DNA of 64,000 nt from Aspidiotus rigidus (taxonomy: Eukaryota > Arthropoda > Insecta > Hemiptera > Diaspididae), in NCBI GenBank assembly GCA_035079385.1, contig JAVHKY010000037.1:2604001-2668000 (forward strand), written 5' to 3'. Every line of letters starts with the position of its first letter. Position 1 is the stretch's first letter. The translations under genes and the position numbers were made by a program. The notes beneath the pieces are model-generated. The model did not search any database. It was not told the DNA's origin and saw only the letters and a list, made by a program, of their open reading frames with translations. Positions 41,543-53,129 of the stretch are shown piece by piece.

Positions 41543-44500
41543 ATGCTCCTAACAGGTAGGCATTGTAATACGCTAATGAAGTGAGAGTCCCTGAAAATTA
41601 ATAGTAGCAGTATTGTGACTTGAACTAAAATTCGTTGGGTAACATCGTTATTTGGACAAATTTCAGACCACTGGCAATGCTCGATTTTCTTTCTATCGAC
41701 TTATCTTTGCCATGTCGGCCAATCTTCGGAGTGTGGTAATTATAGTAAAAATGACGTCATAATCGTAGCATTCCTGAATATACGCGACGAAACAGACTGT
41801 TCCAGACTGAGTCTGAGAGGTCTGCAGCAAATGGCCATTCTTAAGAAGTCTTTGACGAGAGTAAACGATGAAGAAGCTCCTACTGAAGGGTTACATTTAG
41901 GTGGGTGCGACATCTAAATTCGTTCTATAAACAATTTAAAGAATCATCATTGCACTCCATGTAGTTCTATAATACACAAAATAATGCTTTCTTTCTAAAA
42001 TAGTGTTACATGTAGTGGATACGTGCAATCCTACAGAACGACAAGTGGAGACAGCACTGAGAAATCTAGTGAAATCACAGCAATGTCCACACCCGCCGTT
42101 GTTGTTAGGTAAGTCACGAACATCTTTTGAAACTCTTCGACAAAGTTATAACGTTCACTTTTGTCTTCTTTCTTTAATGACAAAAAATCAATTTTTCGAG
42201 ATCCTAGTCTCGTAATTCTCAATCACTCACTAGACGAGTGGCTAAGTATTTTTACGAAGATGAACAAACTTTGAAACAGTCATACTACATGTAAATCCTC
42301 AGTTTTTACACAGCTCATCAATGTTCGTTTTTCAGGATTTGTCGGACCCGAAAAAAATTGGAAAACGATCCAACGGATCACCTCCGAATTTCATAAACTT
42401 CAGATTTTACCGGTTTTACCAGAAACGAAAGAGATATTGTTGCCTGAAAGTCTTCTATTACATGTTGGAAACGATCGTCAGCCACTACGCAGTAAGGTAT
42501 GTATAGAATCTGCAAAGTTTTTTTTATTTTATTTTCATAACCTTGCCGCACGATTTTTGTCATTGAACTCTCGTCAGCTTATGATTGAATTTTTTCTCTA
42601 TATTTCCTTATATGAAAGAAGAGCATGGATTTACTGTCTGAGTAACCTCAAGGAAGATTACCTTTTTTGCTCTATTGTATGATAGTCGAATGAAGTATAT
42701 GTCTGTAGAAGTCCAGGAAGTTCCTTATGGGTTATCATCGAAAATAGCATATTCAATTACATTACTAGACTTTGATCGCTGGTCTACCGATTCTGATTGA
42801 CTAAGTATCTCTGTACTTAATTATTTCAAGTAAGACCTATATGATTCTGGCAAATTTACTCAAAATTGTTTCTCTTTACACAAATAAGATGAGATTTCCT
42901 TTATAATGTGATCTTCCAATAGGGCTTTTCCATGTCGGCGCATTGCATACGTATGCTCCTACGTGTTATCGAAATGGTAGTATTTCTAACATTGCTGCCG
43001 TACAAAGTTGAATTGACGTATATGCAGATAATGAATACAAGGAAAAGAGGTTATGGGTGTACTTGATTTAGCCTCTTTTTCTCGTATTCATCATTTGCAT
43101 ATACGTCAATTCAATTTTGTATGGCAGATTGGTCTTACGGCTGTCGCTGGATTGCATACACATTTTCATTGTGGAGTAGTTTGCCATTAAGAGCAAGCAA
43201 TGTTAGAAATACTACCATTTCGATAACACGTAGGAGAATACGTATGCAATGCGCCGACATGGAAAAGCCCTATTGAATATGGCTCACCGTAAAAAAATTG
43301 AGAAAATCGTCAAAAATATTATTTGATAACATTTTTCAACGACAAATTGAATGAGACCACCGAGCAGTCCGAGCTGTCGCCCATAGGTACCTTCAATATT
43401 GTTTATTTAAAACAGGGCTTGCACAATAACAGTCATTTTTCGGTCGATTGTTATAACTGAAATGAAAATATCTATTGATCTTGACCGATTGACCGTAACC
43501 GTTATTTTTTCTGTTATAACACACTTACTCGATGGAAAATTATCAACCGAAAATTTTAGGGCTTCTAACCGAACATTTTTCAACATTTAACGGTTATTGC
43601 CTTGGTCAAAAAGAAGTTTGACCAATAAGTGATAACCGATAACCGAAAAAATTAAGAAGGTCATTTGACCGATATCCGTTGACCATTAAAAAAAAATCGT
43701 TTATTGCAAGCCCCGATTAGTAATCATAATTTGCATTCAAAAATTGACTTTGTAAATATTACTTTTATATAGTTTTATGAAGGATTTAAAATTTTTTTCA
43801 AGGAATCGCTTCTCCTAAAAAATAATGCGGCCTTTCCTATTGGTAAATCAGTAGGTCATGATAAAAACAATACGAAAGTGGAATTTTGTTTGGTCAAATA
43901 TATTATTTGGTCGAAAACAAAACAAATTATTTTTATTACTATTATTCACATTATCGGAAATAAGAAAGCTATAAATCTTCAATCGACCAATCCAGTGCGC
44001 ACATTCAAATTTTTGATGATTTGATTGGTCGCTAAGAGGCAAATGGTACCGAAAGACGCTCGAAAAATTATAAAACACAACTCAGCGACCTAACTTCATT
44101 CTTCATGAATAATTGAACCAAGTTCTGTGAAATTCGGCCGAGCGACAAGCCAACGAACTGTAGAATAGAATCTGTCACACGAGTACAAGAAACCTTTTTT
44201 TCTTAACTTTTGACGAGTGTTGCTTCGCCGGCTTCTGAAGAATGAGCTTTCAAATTTTAACCTCAAGAAATCATCGAGTTTGAAATTTTACTCCAAATTT
44301 TGCAATCTCCCTCCCTTTTCTTTAGTCTCAAAATTCCCAATATATAAAGGAACAGCGTACACTTTCACCTTTCAAAGCAAACCTCTAGAACTATTTCATA
44401 TTAATAAATAAATGGGAAAGCCTTCGTTGAAATTTGTGGAGTCGGAAAGTAGGTACCGATATTATGTGGCTCAAACATGTACGTGAACTCAGCACATTGG

Positions 44501-46549
44501 TGCGCTGGGCACAGTAGGGAGAATAGATGAACGGTGAACTCCAGGTTTAGCCCATTTATTTAATTTGCTTAACTCTGTTTTTCAGATTTTTCTAACAACT
44601 TTGAATCAATTACGATGGAAGTCGGTGTTCGTTGTGGTGGCCGGACACATTGATAGGAAAAAAATCTTGGACCACATATTCAACGAAGTTGATCGAGTTT
44701 GTGTAACGGGGCTGGTAGAAATACCAAAGGATATTTCCACGTTGTACTCGTTCTATTCAGGTATTCGTAAAGGTATGTATTTTGATCCCACCCCCAGTTA
44801 TTCGTGATTTAAAAAAAAAAGAGTAAAACATGTATTTAAATGGGTAGATAATCAAGAAATGTAATATGATACTTTTTCTCGACACGTTATAGAGTATCTT
44901 GATACGAATTCGGACGGTATTATTCTTTTTGCTCATGATCCAAATGATGTACGCGCTCTTCTGCAAGAAATGGATCAGAGTAATAGCGATGAGTCAAATC
45001 CACCTATACTCCTGTACGTATGCAACGTTGGTTTAAAATCTTGGGAACTTCCCCATAATCATACGATACTTGTGCTACAAGAAACAAGGTAGGAAAATGT
45101 AGGTAAAAAAATCCGAGATTTTTTTGAAATTTGAAGCGGAGTAGTTTCTGTGAGATTAATTTTTATTTTCTGATTTTTCTCAGTGATTATGGAACAAAAT
45201 TCAGTTTGAATACTTATCATAATAAAAGTTTGTGGGATCAGTACTACGCCCAAAATGAAGTTGATTACAGACGGGTAAGTGTAGATCGTAAACTTGTAGG
45301 TATCTATTGCACTAATCGAAGATGCTCCAACGTTGGCGTTTGAGTTATATTTAATAGAACTTGATCTGCAGAGTAGTCTACTATATGAGAATTTGGTTGA
45401 TCTCTTTTTTGAGTCGTATTTCTCCTTTGTATATGCCGTGTTTCTCTTTCTTATTCTTATAAAAGCCTCATGAGTCATAACGATGAACTCGTTTTGTTTC
45501 AGGATGCTTTTGAAACACACCTGGATGCCAGTTTGGCTCCTTATCAGTATTCTTTCGAACTATACTGGAATGCTGTCAAATACGCGAAAAAGATAAAATG
45601 TGATCTTGGTTCTTCGAAGAATGTTGGCGTCTGCTTCGACATGTTACGTGCAAGTCCTCTAGAATGGAAGTCTTTTGTTTACAAAATGTCATACTTTGAG
45701 GCGGACTCATTGCGTAAAATATCTTTGGAAATGAATTTGCCGGTAACAGTTCGATTGTACTTCGTAAATAGCGTCATCAACTTTCCTCAAGAGGTAGGCG
45801 TATTTTAAGCATTTATTTTGATTTACATTAGAGGCTTGGAGAAATTTCAACCTTGAAACTCGAACTATATGTTTTAATGGCGCACCTTCAATTGTAACTA
45901 ACTGGGCAAATTTAACGTGAACACGCACATTTTGTTCTGTAAATTCACTCGTGATGCGGTGTAGCGATAATGAGTATTTGTACGTTAAGTTGCCTATCTC
46001 CCACTATGGAAGGTGACGCGAATTTTAACGTAGAACGCATGTTCCATTATTTTCAAGTCGTTTAGTTTAATAGGTATTTAATTTACCTAAAGAAGGAAGA
46101 TTGCAAAAATAAGTACTATTATTTCTTTCGAATAATTATTTCAGATTGGTCGAATAACCGAGAACGGTATAATGGATTTGAAAATGAATTTGCAATCAGT
46201 CATTCCTTCTAAAGCTGTTGACAGTAGCCTACGAAAATGTATTCCACCAGCGAACCAACGAAATAGATTTTTCAGTCCTATACCTATGGATCACGAAAGT
46301 AATTGGTTAGCAGTATTCTCGAAGAAGATGAAGTCGTGGATTCACTTGAACGGTCTCATTTCTTTAGACACAACCGAAGTGATACACAACGTGTTGGTGT
46401 GGGTGATAGGTTTATTAGCCTTTATTCTTGGTTTAATAATTATCACTAAATGCGTGTACGGTGTATTTAAAGTACGAACTGACGAAGAAAGAAACGCATC
46501 ACTGAGACGAAGAAGTCAACGTAGAAGTACTCGTATTGAAAACGCATAA
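41543..46549 (+). CDS. Orphan type I membrane protein with ANF-receptor-like ectodomain
   Basis: Nine exons give 560 residues: 41543-41555, 41667-41900, 42004-42108, 42336-42496, 44586-44772, 44893-45088, 45184-45274, 45503-45793 and 46145-46549. The first coding exon is only 13 nt. A hydrophobic leader (CSIFFLSTYLCHVG) is followed by a segment typical of family-3-GPCR and natriuretic-peptide-receptor ligand domains (periplasmic-binding fold I): NDVIIVAFLNIRDE, LHVVDTCNPTERQVETALRN, FVGPEKNWKTI and DGIILFAHDPNDVRALLQEM. One transmembrane helix lies near 509-533, then a ~27-residue arginine-rich tail. No 7TM bundle, kinase-like or cyclase domain is present. It could be a clearance-type or decoy receptor, or a co-receptor. 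The ligand is unknown. Intron 4 (2.1 kb) holds nested hairpin elements. An AATAAA lies at 46693. Confidence 0.8.
42918..43274. mobile_element. Palindromic element with hairpin MITE nested in its loop
   Basis: The outer arms of about 78 bp (42918-42996 and 43196-43274) start AATAGGGCTTTTCCATGTCG and match almost perfectly. The loop contains a complete hairpin MITE at 42995-43127 plus about 68 bp of other sequence. It lies in intron 4 of the orphan receptor gene. Confidence 0.85.
42995..43127. mobile_element. Hairpin MITE, copy 3
   Basis: A 133-bp element with arms of about 50 bp. Tips are CTGCCGTACAAAGTTGAATT and, from the right end, CTGCCATACAAAATTGAATT. Both arms carry TTGAATT where copies 1 and 2 have TAGAAT, so the substitution is shared between arms. 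It sits at the apex of a larger palindrome. Confidence 0.85.
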
Positions 46550-46699
46550 AAAAAACTTTTACGGATCGAGATCTGTCTTGTAATGATAATTTTACCAGTT
46601 TCGATTAGAACTACGAGATCAGATCGGGCGTAGCCTTTATACGGAGGTCCTCCTTTTCTGAATGAAATGGAAGAAAAGATTTTAGCATGGGTAATAAAT

Positions 46700-48129
46700 G
46701 GCTAATAATTGTAAATAATGCTTATATTTGTATTATGATGAGTTCAAAATTTTTAGGTTAATTAAGGTTGTTATTTTCACGCAAGGGTATTTCTGTAAAT
46801 GACAAACAAAATTAGAGTGAATTTCAATTAATTTACTCGTTGTAAGAAATAGCGTACGTATAAATAAATCGAATAATTTTATGCGGAGGCAAATCTCTGA
46901 GGACAAAAACTTTACATTCTTTGTGCTCTCAGGAGATTTTAAAAATATTATTTCCGAGTGTGTAAATTAATACTGAACCTTTTTCCAAGGTATTCTACCT
47001 AAGCCTTATTTCTGTTTATATCCGCTACTCTTTTATTCATTGCTCGACTGAAAATGCTTTTAATTCAAATAATGTATTCTAAAAATTTTTCGTGTAAAGT
47101 CGAGATTTTTAGCAAGAACGTGCCTATGACTTATTTCATTTTTCGATTGGATTGTTGGACGTCTAGCAGAAAGCAAATTTTATTGTTACTCGTTATTATT
47201 CATTAAATATTTATCTACCTAATATTAATCTAATATTTTTGATAAAAATCGCTTCTTGACTGTAAGCGAATCAAAATTTTCAAAATCTAATTTATTTAAG
47301 AGAATGAAAGGATGAAAAACCATGCGTGGCAAAGTCGACAAGAGATTTCTCTTCTAGATTCTGCACGTATTAAGTCCTTCTTGTAACTACTTTGGCCGTC
47401 ATAAAACTTTTTCAATGATAAAACTGCTCATCTACGTTGATTCTCATCGAATCGAGAGTAAATTTCCGTATTTCTTTCAATGTATAATGATATTGATTCA
47501 GATTTGATGAGACACGGCGTTCATTAATGATAGATACTGACAAACCTTCAAGGTTTTTCAAATGTTGGTACCTGATATAAGTACAAACATATCAATTCCA
47601 CGTTTTTATTCAAAAAAGAAAAGAAAGTACGTGTCATAAATCATCAAACACAAACTTACGTATTTCTGTACATAATTATCTTAACTATCTGAAATTATAA
47701 CTTTATTGGCGACAGTTAAATTTAGGAGAAAAAAAAAAAGTAGAATGCCTCTTAGTGCGGCTTATTTGATGTGTATAGTAAGATTTATATTTCAATTATG
47801 ATTCAAACTTCAGCATGTCAATATCGTTATGCTGACTACATATGCCTGATTTTCAATACCATCCACCGTTTCGTGTCTTGTCGTCCTTTCCAATAAAGGT
47901 TATTTCTTTTAAAAATTTTTAAATTCTTAACCGAACTAAACTATAATTATTATCGATGAATCCCCGACAATATGCACGCCGCTAAAAACCTTCATTTCAA
48001 CTCTCTCACTTACCTCCTCTCTCTATTCGAGACACTTCTTTTACACGGTCTTCACCCTTTCTTCTGAAAATTGGCCATCATACTCCAATACTAAAACCTG
48101 CTAAAAATCCCTCCTTACCTACATGTGAC
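46700..48129. other. AT-rich intergenic stretch
   Basis: Downstream of the receptor poly(A) signal. No exon, RNA gene or repeat structure was recognised apart from homopolymer runs. Confidence 0.55.
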
Positions 48130-50150
48130 CGACCTATCGCTTTGACCTCTGACCTCGGGACACTGTTCCCGAAAATCCTTTTCCGAACAAAACACTGTTC
48201 TGGTTTATTGAATCGAATAATATGAAGACCCTAACATCCTCCAAACCACACAAGACTTGACTTTCCAAATTGAGGACGCCCTGAAAAACGCTTCTCGGGT
48301 TTCTTCGGCCCCTATGCAGAAAGCGTTTCCCCGAGTTTGGGGTCACTTCATCTTCTCCGGATTATATGACATTGGCCATACCGGCATTTTACCCAAACTC
48401 CATCAACCCTTCCTTTATGATCCGTCTCGTACGGTTAGAATCTAAAACCGGTGTTCCTTCCTAATTGCTATAAATGATCTAACAAACACTGACATTTTTC
48501 TCCTTACCGAACGCCTCTTCGTAGATGAGCTCAGTATTTTCCTACATACCTCCAAGCCCCAACGAGCTGCAAGACTACTCCAGTCAACCCTTGGAAAAAT
48601 TTCCGAATGATCACCTGATCGTGGATTTCGACAGTCATGGTACTGTTCCAAAAAATATTCTCACGTCCTACGCCTCTTCCTTCTTTGCGTCCTAATCTGA
48701 CCTTTGACTATAAAACCTCCTAGACTCCCCCCCCCTTCATATTGAAATCTAAAGAGCAAAATGGGTGAATTTCTGAACGTTCTGAAGTACCTATTACATC
48801 TCCGCATCGGCTGTAACCACAAATTCCTCCTCCAACTCTACGATAGCGCAATCCATTCCAACTTGATTCAGGTTATCCAATTTATACCCACTCCAAATGA
48901 GTCCGTTCAATCTTTCGGTCTGTAATTGGTTCTTGGCGCAATACGCACCAGCTCTTCACTCGGCCTATGCGCTGAGGCAGATACCCATCCTCTCCGGTAC
49001 CGCGCTCTTTCACTTACTGCCAACTTTCTGGTCTCGAAAGTACAATAACCAAATTTTGTCATCTTTCCAAATGCTCTCAGCCCCACTCCTTCCGCCACTT
49101 CAGTCCTATCTGGGGCACTCATCTCAAACTTGGGCCCTTACTTCCTACTTTTTATCCACCTTGGTCGTGGCATTCGTCTTCATCTTATTGAAATTTCCAA
49201 AACGGCTAACTCGATAACCAAACAACAATCAACAAAATCATTCCTCCAGCAAATCTCTCCTACCATTTCTGCTACACGGACGGGTCCAAACCGTGACCTA
49301 GAACTGGATGTACATTCAGAGTAATAACTCACCCTCCCATATGAGAAACTCCGCTTCCATATTCATTGCCGGACTTACCGTTGTTCACCCGCCTCCCTCC
49401 TCGCAAATTCTTTTAACAGGGAACCTATTTTAGAGGGAGGTAAATTTAAGAAAAATGACGGGCGCCGTCCGGCAAAACGTTGGATTTAAAAAATTTCGAC
49501 CTCCGCGCCACATATATGATAAAAGAGGGACTTGGAAAAAATTCAAATATTGAGCTATATTTGATAAGGGAAACTTGAAAAAATATGAACTTTCGAGCTT
49601 GAACTCTCAAGATGGTGAGGAACAATAAAAAGGATAAACAAAGAAATCATCATACAATACGTTCCCTCTTTGCTTCGATTAATACAGTTAATGAAGGCGA
49701 TCCCGAGCATCTAACGAAGTAAAAGTATTTACTATTCCAGTAAAATTAGCCATTGGTACAGAAGCGAAACTCGGGAAAATTGTCAAGTACTCCCTCGTGA
49801 GTCTTTTCTCAAGTTTCTCCAACATTCAGTGGCGTAACGAGAAAACTTTCCAGTGGGGGGGAGGATGGTTGAAGAAAAAGTGGGAGAGAAGAAAATGTTA
49901 CAAAAATGTTTGGAAAAGTTATTTAAAATGATATGTGATATTTCATGTGTCTCGGGGCGGGACCGACCCCTATAACCCCCTCCCTCTCTACGCCACTGCC
50001 AACATTCTGAGTAGAAAATTTTCGCTACGACCCTGCCAACGAAGCCGCAAATGACGCTGATGCAACCCATCTCGCAAACAATTCCGCAAACGAGACATCT
50101 AAACGACGCCTTAAACAACGCCGCATTTCATTTGTTTTAATGTATGAATA
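48130..50150 (+). pseudogene. Decayed non-LTR retrotransposon (RT and RNase H)
   Basis: Across frameshifts and stops the plus strand reads as a LINE ORF2. RT signs are QKAFPRVW and LPKLHQPFLYD near 48310-48425, then ERLFVDELSIFLHTS and QRAARLLQSTLGKISE near 48505-48610, matching the YADD-type and finger regions in decayed form. A segment near 48945-49000 resembles the post-RT region (CAEADTHPLRYRALS). YTDGSK near 49275 is the RNase H first-aspartate motif. NEAANDADA near 50040 may be the late RNase H segment. The YADD catalytic motif has become FVDE, so the copy is dead. The family is I/Jockey-like. Confidence 0.6.
49827..49998. mobile_element. hAT-type MITE with perfect 8-bp target duplication
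   Basis: 172 bp, bounded by CAGTGGCGTA and its inverse TACGCCACTG, and flanked on both sides by the identical 8-mer CCAACATT (49819-49826 and 49999-50006). Eight-base duplications and CAGTGGCG-type tips are hallmarks of the hAT superfamily. It is non-autonomous and inserted into the decayed LINE. Confidence 0.9.
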
Positions 50151-50219
50151 ATTCCTATTATTGTCCCCGTTCACTCCTCACGCGTTGTAACGGCGTATCA
50201 GTGCATTTATATTAAAAAT

Positions 50220-50724
50220 ATGTGGAAACCTCTTTTTCAGGAAATCTGAGGAAGAACAACTTTTATCTGAACATTTTTTCTCTAAAATCATTTGTTCACA
50301 AATTTGAGTTGGAAAACAAAAAAATCCACCCTGTACCCTCAGCCCTTCTTGGGATGTTAGGGAAACTTGGGAAAAGACCCATCAGGCGTCACTCTGCTTC
50401 CATTTATCGTCAAAATCCATAAGGATGACATACGCACTTTCATAGACTCTTCTGACAAAGTTATCATCAACCAAAAAATGAGAGACTCTCTCAAAAAAAT
50501 ATCTTTCCACACACCGTGGGTATACGGACAGGTAAAGATCCACAAACCGGAGAGGCCTCTAAGACCGGTCATAGCTTTCCTACTCAGAGCCACCCATGCT
50601 GCTGGCTAAATACCTCTGTACTTGGTTTCTCGCGTACCTCTTGAAAACACCTTTGATCTCACTGATCGATTGAAGAATCTTCAAATGCCCACCTGCTGTC
50701 ATTTGATGTCAAGTCTATAATAAA
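50220..50724 (+). pseudogene. Penelope-like element, 5' half of reverse transcriptase
   Basis: The plus-strand translation contains VYGQVKIHKPERPLRPVIA, matching the YGLPKIHKPGxPLRPIVS signature of Penelope-like retroelements, preceded by a typical upstream region (HKDDIRTFIDSSDKVIINQK). One frameshift near 50580 leads to EPPMLLAKYLCTWFL. The frame then reaches HLLSFDVKS, the start of RT motif A, where it is cut by the foldback element. Confidence 0.75.
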
Positions 50725-50999
50725 TAGGTTGGGGCAGAAAGATGTTACCAGTTAGATGGGAGTTTGCGCTAAATCTGTCGTAGCGCGAAAACGCAAAACG
50801 TCAGACGTATAGTATAAATGTACGAATTTTGTATCTTAATTTTATCTTTAATTTGAGCCGGACTCGAAGTTTGTACGACTTTTCTGAGCTGAGTTATGGA
50901 CCAAAATGTGCCGAAAACCAAATCGTCAAGGTTCCCAAAATAGGGCTTGAAAATTAATTAATTTACCGTATTGAACTGAATTTCGAAAATTTTAATAAT

Positions 51000-51440
51000 T
51001 AAATTATTGTTTCTTAAGTGAATTTGGACGGGAAAAACGAAAAAAATGGTAACAAAACCCTAAGAAGTACCAAAATGGGTTGATGGGCCCAAAAAGGGTC
51101 AAAATTTCCCCAAGGTGGAAAATCGTTCAAACTTCTGAATTGTAAATCGACTTTTGAGTGGAATTTCGCACTGACTCCGAAAAAAATGTTTAAAAAATTC
51201 TTCGAAGTACTAAAACGGGTTAATGGGCCCAAAAAGAGACAAAATTTTGCCAAATTGGAAAATTGCTCAAACTTTCAAATTTTAATTCGATTTTCAAGTA
51301 GAATTTTGCGCTGAGTTCGAAAGAAATGCTCACAGAGTTCTTCGAAGTACCAAACAGGGGTTAATGGGCCCAAAAAGGGCCAAAATTTTCCCGAATTGGA
51401 AAATCGTTCATTTTAATTCGATTTTCAAGTGGAATTTCGC
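51000..51440. repeat. 140-bp tandem repeats, left arm
   Basis: Three successive units, with GAAGTAC landmarks at 51064, 51204 and 51344, exactly 140 bp apart. Each contains GGGCCCAAAAAG and a GGAATTTCGCGCTGA-type stretch. A partial further unit, same orientation, is at 52880-53070 beyond the interrupting sequence. Confidence 0.9.
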
Positions 51441-51449
51441 GCTGAGTTC

Positions 51450-52880
51450 AAAAAAAAATCGGCGCTCCGCGCCTCACCAGGGGGGCTCCGCCCCCGGGCC
51501 CCCTCCCAATTGATTTACTTTCAGTCAAACTGAATAGATAAGGCGTGGAACACGTTCTTTGTTTCGAAATTTTCTGGCATAGGCAAATAAATAAAGATCA
51601 TATTTCATGTCTTTCTCAGTATATAAGACTATTTTGCGGTTGAATTTCTTATTTACTCCACCTACCCCACCTTCTTAGAGGAAGTAGGAGGAGAAGCTTA
51701 AAGAAAGTGAGATTATCTATTCCTCGAGTTTCATATTATAATTTTACTTCTCTAATTGCGAGAAACTATGATTGTTGAGTATAAGTACCCTGGTAAAACT
51801 GAGTCCAAAAAAATTTCTGGCATAGCCAAATAAATGAAGATCATGTTTCATGTCTTTTGTATTTTATCAGTGATCTTGAATATTTTAGTCTAGGCTTCTA
51901 CTAGGTCAAGTGTTCGTGAGATATTACTCGTTTACCCCGTTACCTACCTTGGCGTCGTATACGTCTTGTATGAGAAATATTTTGAGGTACCACCTATTGT
52001 ATTCAATGGTATGAGAAAATTCAAGTCCTCTATGAGAAATGTGAGGTATCGCCTTTATGAGAAATATTTTGAGGTATCGACTTTCGTGGGGCTCACTCGC
52101 GGCTGTTGTATTGGAATGGTATGAGGAAATTTAAGTCTTCTATGAGAAATACTTTCAGGTATCGACTTTCGTGGGGCGAACGTTGTATTGGAATGGTATG
52201 AGAAAATTTGAGTCTTCTATGAGAAATATTTTGAGGTAACCTTTCGTGGGGCTCACCACTCGCTCCGCTCGTTCGCCCTCTTTCTCGGTCCCTATCTCGG
52301 TTTAGCATAAGTCTGATATAAAATATTTTGGACTTCCGCCTTTCGACCCCTTCCTTGCTGTAGATTTCGAAATTTTTCCAAGTCCCAAGGTCATTGGCAT
52401 GGACGCACACACCTCGGACGCACGCAAATTATGAAATCAGGGTAGGGATCAGGATTTCGAAATTATCCCAAGGTCATTTGCACGGACACACGCAAATTTT
52501 GAATTCACCATGCGGGGTGTACTCGCAAATTTCTGAATCACCCACGGGGGTAGAGATGTGCACGGATGCACGCGCACGTTCGCACTGATTATTTTCAGTT
52601 GAATGAATTACAAAATTTCTCATTTATTCCCTTTACCCCACCTCTTTGAAGGAAGGTTAAGGAGAAACTCAAACAAAGTGAGATTATCTTTACAATTGAA
52701 AAGGTCTATGCGCCTCGCCAGGGGGCCTACCTTTTTAGTTACCTAAAATCTGTTGCTACCTGAAATCTGTTGCTACTTAACATGGGGTGCTATGGAAAAT
52801 CTGTCGTTTTTATCTGTCGCTCGATTATGCTCGATTTTTCAGAAATACCTCCTCGATATATAAGACGTGTTCCACGTCAA
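51450..52880. repeat. Dispersed repeat interrupting the foldback left arm
   Basis: The segment begins after a GC-rich palindromic block (GGGGGCTCCGCCCCC near 51480-51500). It has internal direct repeats (ATGAGAAATATTTTGAGGTA, several times; GAAAGTGAGATTATCT-like near 51705 and 52675). The part from about 51780 to 52560 is closely similar to 62650-63190 in the ebony intron, so it is an independent dispersed repeat. Confidence 0.7.
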
Positions 52881-53129
52881 AAAATGCTGAAATAATACTT
52901 CGTAGCACCAAAATGGGTTGATGGGCTCGAAGAGAATCAAAATTCCTCCAAGATGAATAATTGCGTAATCTTGAAATATTGTTTTTAATTCTGGAGTAAA
53001 TTTTTGCGCCGAGTCCAACAAAAAAAACTGAAATGGCCCTAGATGATTTCCAAAATGAGTAATCAAAAATTCTCATTCTGCAATAAAATTGTTGATTCGG
53101 GGGATGGAAGGAATATCGACAAATTCGTC

